Below, piece after piece: positions 58,093 to 64,000 of a DNA stretch of 64,000 nt. The position numbers and the translations under genes are program-made. The stretch is from Isoetes taiwanensis. Its lineage: Eukaryota; Streptophyta; Lycopodiopsida; Isoetales; Isoetaceae. Positions within the stretch are counted from its first letter, which is position 1. Each line of letters opens with the position of its first letter. The notes under the pieces were generated by a model. The model searched no databases. It worked only from the letters and a program-made list of their open reading frames with translations, and had not been told where the DNA came from. The stretch is taken from positions 8,449,563-8,513,562 of the forward strand of contig JAJEKV010000014.1 of NCBI GenBank assembly GCA_021234155.1, written 5' to 3'.

Positions 58093-58764
58093 AATCTAAC
58101 AATCACGTACATGAGAGCAAGTTCTTGTTTGTCAATTTTCCATTCGAGTTCCAGCAAAATCCACTGAGCTGGCTAATCAATTATTCTACTACTTTTTATA
58201 GAATATTATTTTTGTTATGGTGTGTGCTACAGTAGAATATATTCCTAAGATTGAGTTGAATAGCATCAAAGATGAGGATAGAAGCTGAGATTACATTTCA
58301 AGAGATGGAACATGCTGATATTTGTGTCACTGATGAGTCTAAAAGAGATGGAAGACGTAGATTAGATATACATTTATATAAAGAAATAAAAAAATGACAA
58401 AGATAGGCAGATCATAGAACTTTGGTAGCTTGCTTGATACTTTCGGGGCTTCATATTTCAGTTAAGTATATTGTAAATATGATACTAAGTACTAGTAAAG
58501 TATGTCCTCTTTCTAAAAGTAGTAAGCTATTTGCTTAAAATAAGTTGCTCTCTTTGTGATCCTAGTTAAAAAAAAGGGCAATTCGAATTGTGCACTTAAG
58601 GGTATACTAAAGTTTGCCATGCACGAATAAGGGCACATCAAAATTTGCCCTTAAAAAAAATATATAAACCCTACCCTTATAAGTTAATCACTGTTGGTTA
58701 ATCGATGCCCGCATCTCGGAGTATCTTCAACCACTTATTGAATTTGATATAATCAAAGAGATTG
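58093..58764. other. right remainder of the segment inside E2; no gene
   Basis: Begins with the rest of the third tandem-repeat unit (AAATCTAACAA). Then AT-rich sequence without a gene; a short inverted pair of AAGGGCA/TGCCCTT-type lies near 58575-58650. Confidence 0.5.
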
Positions 58765-59253
58765 CTTGGGTTAGGAAGAGGCGACATCAACTTGACCTCT
58801 TCCAGGTCCACGCTTGCAGACTACAGGGACCTGATAGCAGTATCGGTGGACGAATACTTCGGAAGGCACAGGACCGGGATCAGAACAGGAGAAGAGACAG
58901 CAGAGGGAGGACACGACAAAGCCCTCAAGTTTTACCTTCCACTCCTCACCGACAGAAGGATAGCAGTCATATACTGCCAGTTTAGCCCACGGGGAGAAGA
59001 AGGAGTCTTCAAGCTCATTTCCCTCTCAGGATTTGATAGGCATGCTCGGATGACTCCGAACATCGACCATGTCATCCTGGTCAAGAGGTCAATAGCTTTG
59101 AGCGTCTTCGACTTCGCAGTCCCATACAGACGACAGGGCAGGTTGGCCGTCACTGTGGCCTACACGTTGTATAGGAGGGATGAAGACCTGGTAGCGGCAC
59201 TTCAAGGTGGTACGGCCACCAACATTCTTAGAAACTTGGTACAACCCAAGTGA
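58762..59253 (+). pseudogene. E2 ORF B, right-arm copy
   Basis: The best single open stretch of ORF B, about 160 residues. From about residue 5 it reads GDINLTSSRSTLADYRDLIA, then VDEYFGRHRTGIRTGEE, HDKALKFYLPLLTDRRIAVI, CQFSPRGEEGVFKLISLSGF, ARMTPNIDHV, SIALSVFDFAVPYRRQGRLA and VAYTLYRRDEDLVAALQGG. The run of strand-rich blocks with a central acidic/basic turn, a PN[IY] motif and a late LxVxVxYxxYR block loosely resembles the 30K superfamily of plant virus movement proteins. That is pattern recognition only, and other families are possible. The upstream start of the ORF lies on the other side of the 13.8-kb insertion. Fossil. Confidence 0.5.
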
Positions 59254-59375
59254 AGAAGTTCTTGGAAGACAACCCAGCATATAGAAGATTCCAAGAATAG
59301 ATTAAATTTTTTTTTCTATCTAGTATTATTCATTGTAAAAATATTGTACCTTATGAATATAAGTTATGAATGTAC

Positions 59376-59527
59376 GTTTTTTTTTTGTTGTAACCCTCGA
59401 CCCCGTTATCAGCCATGCTATAACATATATTCTTTAAGCAGATATTATTTCCCTCCACAAGTTCCATATTTGTATGTCAGTAGATCCTTGTTGGGTTTGA
59501 ACCACTCCCCTGAGCCGCCCCGTATCA
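59376..59527 (-). repeat. E1 5' LTR, outer piece
   Basis: Matches about 15096-15240 of the E1 3' LTR (TGTAACCCTCGACC, GTTATCAG, GCTATAACATATATTC, ATCCTTGTTGG) and ends TATCA, followed by GTTCA at 59528-59532. Confidence 0.87.
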
Positions 59528-59532
59528 GTTCA
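59528..59532. repeat. E1 target-site duplication, right (GTTCA)
   Basis: Equals 14539-14543. Its presence here ties all insertions between into one nest. Confidence 0.85.
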
Positions 59533-60559
59533 GCCATTCCTTTCTTTCAGACATTGCAGGCTAGAGCTTTAGGTATATTTTCTAACTGGGTATTAACTCT
59601 TCAGGCACTAAACAGGAGATTTAAAATTCTTTTGCATGTTCTTTGCTGACAGAATCAGCTTCATGGGTAGGTTTTATAGTTTCATAGACAGATCAGACTT
59701 CAGAAATCACCCAATTTTGGAGTATCAAAGGTACTTTGTTGTGAAGTTTTTCTCTTTGAAGGTATTTTGTTAAGCCGGCTTTTTAAGATTTGTTGGCACA
59801 GGGTAATATTCATCACTGCAGGTAGAACCCTGACCACCTAAACCTTTTTTATTTGTTCTCATGCTTCTATTATATATCATACTCACCTGGTTTTACCTTT
59901 TATAGAAGGTTCAAGAGCTTGGAGAAGAGCAGTTGGGTCTGGCCCATTGAAATCTATCTGCCAGTGTTTTAACTCTCCAAAACAGGGTTTGAGGGGGTTA
60001 AGAGTTACATTCCTGCTGGTGCCCACACAACTTCATTATTTGTAATGCTTTTGATATGGGCTACCATATCTATGTTTCTGCAAGCAAGCAACATCGAGTA
60101 TATGCATAAGAATCCAAAATGGGTTTTGCCAAAATGAGCCGAAATTGCTCCTTTTTGTATTAACTCCACTATATTCTGGCACCGTTGTATCAGATTTGAA
60201 GATCAGGTAAATAGATACAAGATCTTGACAGTTTCTATATGGAGAATTGTTAGGCTTTAAGTCTTTTTAATTTTGACATTACTTGCAGTGATAATCAACA
60301 TCTTCCTCATAACTTTTTCTTGCAAAAAATGTCAAAGGTTCGTGCACAAAATCTTCCCTCTTTGATGGACTACATTTTTAAACAAAACTAACATTACATT
60401 TCTTCTGTGACTCAGGCAAAGCAAAGATTTATTAGCTTGCAAAATCGCTCTTTGCCAATAAGAGAAGTTGGCTTCTACGAGCTGCCTAATTGCTTTTGAT
60501 TAAGGTACATTGTTGGCTTCCATGGCTAAATTTAGTTTCATTGCAGACAGAATTCATAA
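59533..60559. other. no gene seen
   Basis: AT-rich sequence with scattered splice-like tracts (for example TTTCATTGCAG near 60535) but no recognisable frame. It is the natural continuation of 13391-14538 on the other side of the nest. Confidence 0.45.
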
Positions 60560-61732
60560 GAGTGGATTGGGCCAGCATAGGAACATGGTTGTTGGGTAGT
60601 TCGCTCCATCTGCCCCTCCCAGTGTACACTTTGCAGAGTAGGTTGAAGAGTCTAGGGACTGCACCGTAGCCTGCCGGGTGCGTAGCCAAAGGGGCTACTA
60701 CTGGGTTTCATCTCCCCCACCCCGATGAGGCAGGAGGATGATCATCCCCCTCTAGAGGCATGTAATGCCATCACCGGCGGCTAGAGGGCCACCGCCCGTA
60801 TTCGACTTGAACCTCATTGAAGGTGACGCATCAACCAAGAGGTGTCGAGCTCATGCCTTGCCCACACGCAGTGGCAAACCATTAAGCCTAGTTCCCTAAG
60901 ATCCCTGGTAGGCTTTACACACCAGAGGGATCAGTTAGTGATGGGACAAGTTTCCCTTATTCCACCGGTCTAACCCCGCCGCTGAATAAATGGGAATAAA
61001 TGAGCTTATCTAGGATCATCCGCAATAATTGGGAATAAATGAGCTTATCTAGGATCATCCGCTACTGAAGGTTTCAGGGACTCTACCCCCCCTCCCACAT
61101 ACACAGGAGAGCATACAATGGAACATCATCATCATAAAAGAACTGAGATACTGAATAATATCTAATCTATCTACCTAAACATTCATGGTTAAGTTCATTC
61201 GTTAAGGCTGGTGATCTTAGGATCTATAAGGCTGCTAAGACTGATCTACCATACTATCCTAACTCATTGTCAGGCTGAAAGTCGGCTTTGCACAATGGAA
61301 TCACAGGTTACCTGATCCTTGGCTTGCTCCTGCTCCTCGAATCGCGTCCATGCCTCGTTCAGACTGAAGACAGCTGCTCCTAAGAGATCTGTTGTGCAAA
61401 TGCGGCTTGGCGGCACCTGGCAATGCGAAGTAGCACCTTGGCTTGGTCGGAATGGCCCAGGGAAGCCAAGATATGAAAATGGAAAGGGTTTAGGGTTTCC
61501 TCTTTTGTTCCTTTTACATGACCTTTTAGGTTTAGGTTAGGAGGGACCAATGGGGCTTTGCCATTTGGCAAAGGGGTTTAATTGCATATGTTTAATATAC
61601 ATGTGCAACATACGAGGTCGCCCCCTAGGCACAACTCTTCACGGCTTTCAAGTACTTGTCACGACGACATATATGCGTGACGTGGTAGTATAATATACGT
61701 ATTCAGACCGTATATTATGCTGGAACGTTACA
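60560..61732 (-). repeat. E7 3' LTR (at least this much)
   Basis: About 60560-60640 and 60715-60790 match the complement of the E3 LTR (GCATAG.AACA..GTTGT, GTACACTTTGCAG, GATGAGGCAGG, GGCAT..TGCCATCACC). A 33-bp direct repeat lies inside at 60991-61023 and 61030-61062. The downstream LTR end could not be placed because the other LTR is outside the window. Confidence 0.75.
60991..61062 (+). repeat. 33-bp direct duplication in the E7 LTR
   Basis: TGGGAATAAATGAGCTTATC and the following 13 bp occur twice, at 60991-61023 and 61030-61062, separated by 6 bp. Confidence 0.95.
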
Positions 61733-62401
61733 ATCTCCCCACCTTGAATTGATGTTGTCCTCAGCATCACGTGTCTCCCCTCCTTGGAAACCTGCATGAA
61801 CCCTGCAACACATTACATGCATCCAATTTTATACACAATTACCCCAAGGTAATATTTAAGTTTTTCGTTTTTCATAATCACATCACTTGTTCCATAACAT
61901 ACTATAGTAAGGAGGTGATCTCTCAGCCCTTACATTATTATCTAAAATTCACAAAATTTTATGGTTTGCACCACGATCATTAACAGAGTTTCAAAATTCT
62001 ATAATTTAAGGTCCGTTTGGTCTCCGTGCAACACATTATGACAAAACATTTTTTGTAAGTCTTCATAGTGCGACCCTCCTGCCGCTAGACACTCCTATTG
62101 GCCTGCAGGTCCAACACTACATTAGTACATCTTTAATTATTATAAATTTGGTTATTAGGGAACCAACCATTTAATTACAATTACGTAGGAAGAGGATGTT
62201 TCTTCCATCTTGGCCGTGGAGACAGCGCCTTATCATGCCTAAGATGATCACTCATGCCTACACCTTTAGTCTTCTTTGGCATGAAGGATGGCGTCCTTCC
62301 CGTAGTAAACATTGACTAGAGGTGCTTTCCTATCAATGCATGACTAAATGACCTCTTATCTCTCAATTTCGTCTACTTCCGTGGTGACGGGAGTAGACTT
62401 C
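61733..62401 (-). other. E7 polypurine tract and 3' non-coding part
   Basis: On the minus strand the tract AAGGTGGGGAGAT (61733-61745) directly precedes the LTR. The preceding 40 bp (GATGCTGAGGACAACATCA, and AAGGAGGGGAGAC near 61778) match the E3 3' end at 56431-56485. The rest, to the chromodomain, is non-coding. Confidence 0.8.
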
Positions 62402-63237
62402 TTAATCTACCTCACACTCAGCTATCGGTTCGGTGTCGACTACTTCGGTGACAAGCCGACCCTTGTATTGCTCCATGAATTGGGGGTACTGCTTCTCCAA
62501 ATCTGATTGTAGTACCCATGTAGCATCTTCCACAGGCAAGTGCATCCATTTCACTAGGTATTGGAGAAATTGGGATCTTCTTGTTTTCTTATAGGACCTG
62601 TCAAGAAGAACCTTTGGGACGATTTCAAGCTGGTCATCTGTCATTTCTAGTAACTCTGTTGTCTCCAATACTTCCTCTGGATTAGGAGTGTTCCTCTTCA
62701 GGAGACTTACATGGAAGATCCTATGGATTTTGAGATGTGCTGGCAGATCCAACTTGTAGGATTAGTTACCTACCCTCTTGGTTATCTTGAACGACTCAGC
62801 CCATCTTGGAGCAAGTTTCTTGCAATTGCCGATGCAAAGCTTCACTTTCTTGACTTTGATGTTTAGCCACACATCGTCCCCTACTTAGAACTCTCTTACT
62901 GTTCTGTGCTTGCCGGCTTCCTGCTGCTAGAAGATATCCTCTCACTTCTTCCATCAATTGTTGCATGTCGGCTAGCATCTGCTGGGATACTTCTACCTTG
63001 GACATGGGATTGTGCCAAGTGTCATGGGGTTAAACATTGGTAGCCGTAATTGATCATGAACGACGACATTTGAGACGACTCTTGCTTGGTACTATTGTAT
63101 GCAAATTCCACCAAGTGACTATAATCGCCCCACTTTGATTGCTTGTTCCAGACGTAATTCCTCAATATATCTTCGAGTATCCTATTCATGCGCTCCATCT
63201 GCCCATCCGTCTGAGGATGATACGTCGTGCTCATCAA
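62402..63237 (-). pseudogene. E7 integrase C-terminal part and chromodomain
   Basis: Minus-strand frames: the catalytic-Glu region TTYHPQTDGQMERMNRILE (63022-63237), a linker, the IHRIFHVSLLK segment, and a chromodomain (FLQYLVKWMHLPVEDATW, 62402-62752). The chromodomain marks the element as a chromovirus. Broken. Confidence 0.85.
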
Positions 63238-64000
63238 GAGCTTCGTCTAGATGGTGCTGAACAAGTCTTGCCAGAATTGCTCATGAACTTTGAATCTCTA
63301 TCCGAGATTATTTCTCTCGGCATCCCGTGGAGTCTAAAGATCTCTTTGGTGAACAATACGGCGGTATCTAACGCCGTGTCTGTGGTCCCGCACGGCACAA
63401 AATGTGCCATCTTTAACAATTTGTCCACTACCACCATCAAGGCATCTTTGCCCCTTATGGTTCTCGGGAGCCCTGCAATAAAGTCCATGCTTATTACCTC
63501 CCATTTCGCATTCGGCACAGGCAATGGCTCTAATGCTCCAGGGATTCGGAGTTGCTTCGCCTTTGTCTGCTGACATAGCTGGCATTCCCAAAAATACTTA
63601 GCTATGTGCTTCTTCATGTCGGGCCAGAAATAGCTACTTCTGATCTTAAAATAGGTCTTCATAAAACCTACATGCCCGACTATTGGACTATTGTGTGTGC
63701 CATGGAGTATCAACTTCCTGACTCCCAATGACTCTGGTACACACAATTTATTCTTAGGGTACAGTAGGTTGCCTTCATTCTTAAAATGCTTGAAGGTTTC
63801 CCTCTCTTTGTCTGTTCTTGCCTCCTTAGAAAGGCTTGCCTATGTTTCCTTGAAGTCTCGGTCTGTTGGCAACATTTCTTTTATCTTCTTGCCAAACTCA
63901 CTGGTGAGTGTTGATATGGCATTGCAATGGACTCTCGTCGTCAAGGGGTGCCTTGAGAGCACATCCACAACCATGTTGAGCTTGCCTGGTTTGTACATGA
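63234..64000 (-). pseudogene. E7 RNase H end and integrase N-terminal part
   Basis: Near 64000-63940 the minus strand reads KPGKLNMVVDVLSRHP, the usual RNase H end. Next come the integrase zinc domain (GHVGFMKTYFKIRSSYFWPD, then CQLCQQTKA) and the core (VISMDFIAGLPRT, later EIISDRDSKFMSN). Broken; continues outside the window. Confidence 0.85.

Larger units (their letters stand above)
37250..59375. mobile_element. E2: inverted-repeat, two-ORF virus-like element or array
   Basis: The two ends are inverted copies (ATAACTTATATTCATAAG near 37258 and its complement near 59350). Both outer arms encode ORF B and then ORF A reading outward-in: the left arm on the minus strand (37250-38860), the right arm on the plus strand (44005-44938, then 58765-59375 after an insertion). 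Between the arms lie more ORF A copies alternating in orientation, six in total, joined head-to-head three times and tail-to-tail twice. It sits in the 5' LTR of E1. The flanks (about ACAAGTTCTTTCGG and TACGTTTTTTTTTG) both match the same LTR stretch and may be a diverged target duplication of 9-12 bp. Family unknown: it could be an endogenous virus, or a fold-back/MULE-like DNA element. Several copies are broken. Confidence 0.7.
14544..59527 (-). mobile_element. E1: outermost LTR element of the nest (gag only seen)
   Basis: LTRs with tips TGATA/TATCA: the 3' LTR is 14544-15240; the 5' LTR runs from 36680 to 59527 but is split by E2. GTTCA flanks both ends. Parts in element order: 5' LTR, initiator-Met primer site (36666-36677), a gag region (35542-36640), then insertion E4, then a short 3' non-coding part (15241-15770) with a purine tract beside the 3' LTR. 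No protease, reverse transcriptase or integrase of its own was found, so it resembles a gag-only, non-autonomous LTR element (TR-GAG type). It is the oldest layer of the nest by position. Broken; a fossil. Confidence 0.85.
60560..64000 (-). mobile_element. E7: Ty3/gypsy chromovirus, partial (runs off window), broken
   Basis: On the minus strand, entering at the window end: RNase H end, integrase, chromodomain, non-coding 3' part, polypurine tract, 3' LTR. The LTR begins (minus strand) TGTAACGTTCCAGC at 61732 and shares the family of E3. The coding part carries several breaks. The 5' half lies outside the window, so total length and target duplication cannot be seen. Confidence 0.87.

Overview
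This is a land-plant nuclear window, about three quarters of it transposable element. The plant call rests on an intact monoacylglycerol-lipase / caffeoylshikimate-esterase-type gene, a broken plant-type PPR gene, Ty1/copia and chromodomain Ty3/gypsy retrotransposons, and LTR elements primed by initiator-Met tRNA. High nesting and kilobase-long LTRs suggest a large genome; a gymnosperm is possible, but the sequence alone does not settle it.

Layout. 1-4031: a duplicated 185-bp CATGCATG-rich repeat followed by a broken Ty1/copia element (minus strand). 4032-9289: no clear gene; it holds coding-like relics, three adjacent fold-back sequences (6341-6782), a tRNA-like B-box repeat pair and a short tandem repeat. 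9290-10279: the only host gene that looks whole, an alpha/beta hydrolase. 11250-11612: a PPR pseudogene. 11930-12215: a diverged LTR fragment. 12190-14538: AT-rich duplicated sequence and a long pyrimidine tract.

14544-59527 is one 45-kb nest whose order can be read from matching 5-bp target duplications. E1, an LTR element with gag only (minus strand, target site GTTCA), is the host of everything else. E4, a chromovirus (15771-35536, minus, ACTGT), lies inside E1. E5, a non-chromodomain Ty3/gypsy element (21597-33246, plus, GATTT), lies inside the gag of E4. E6, a hairpin DNA transposon (27938-28492), lies inside E5. Separately, the 5' LTR of E1 is split by E2 (about 37250-59375), an unusual virus-like or transposon-like unit of two unrecognised ORFs repeated in alternating inverted orientation. 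The right arm of E2 is split by a 13.8-kb segment holding an AT-rich fold-back, a 125-bp tandem repeat and E3 (48279-58087, ACGAA), an LTR element with 1.6-kb LTRs and no visible coding capacity.

59533-64000: a short gene-free stretch, then E7, a chromovirus on the minus strand that runs off the window end. E3 and E7 share LTR tips, polypurine tract and adjoining sequence, so E3 looks like a non-autonomous partner of the E7 family.

The most unusual item is E2: head-to-head and tail-to-tail copies of a TATA-driven acidic ORF A, with a downstream ORF B on the two outer arms. I do not recognise ORF A; ORF B has a loose 30K-movement-protein-like pattern. All retroelement and virus-like parts are treated as fossils.
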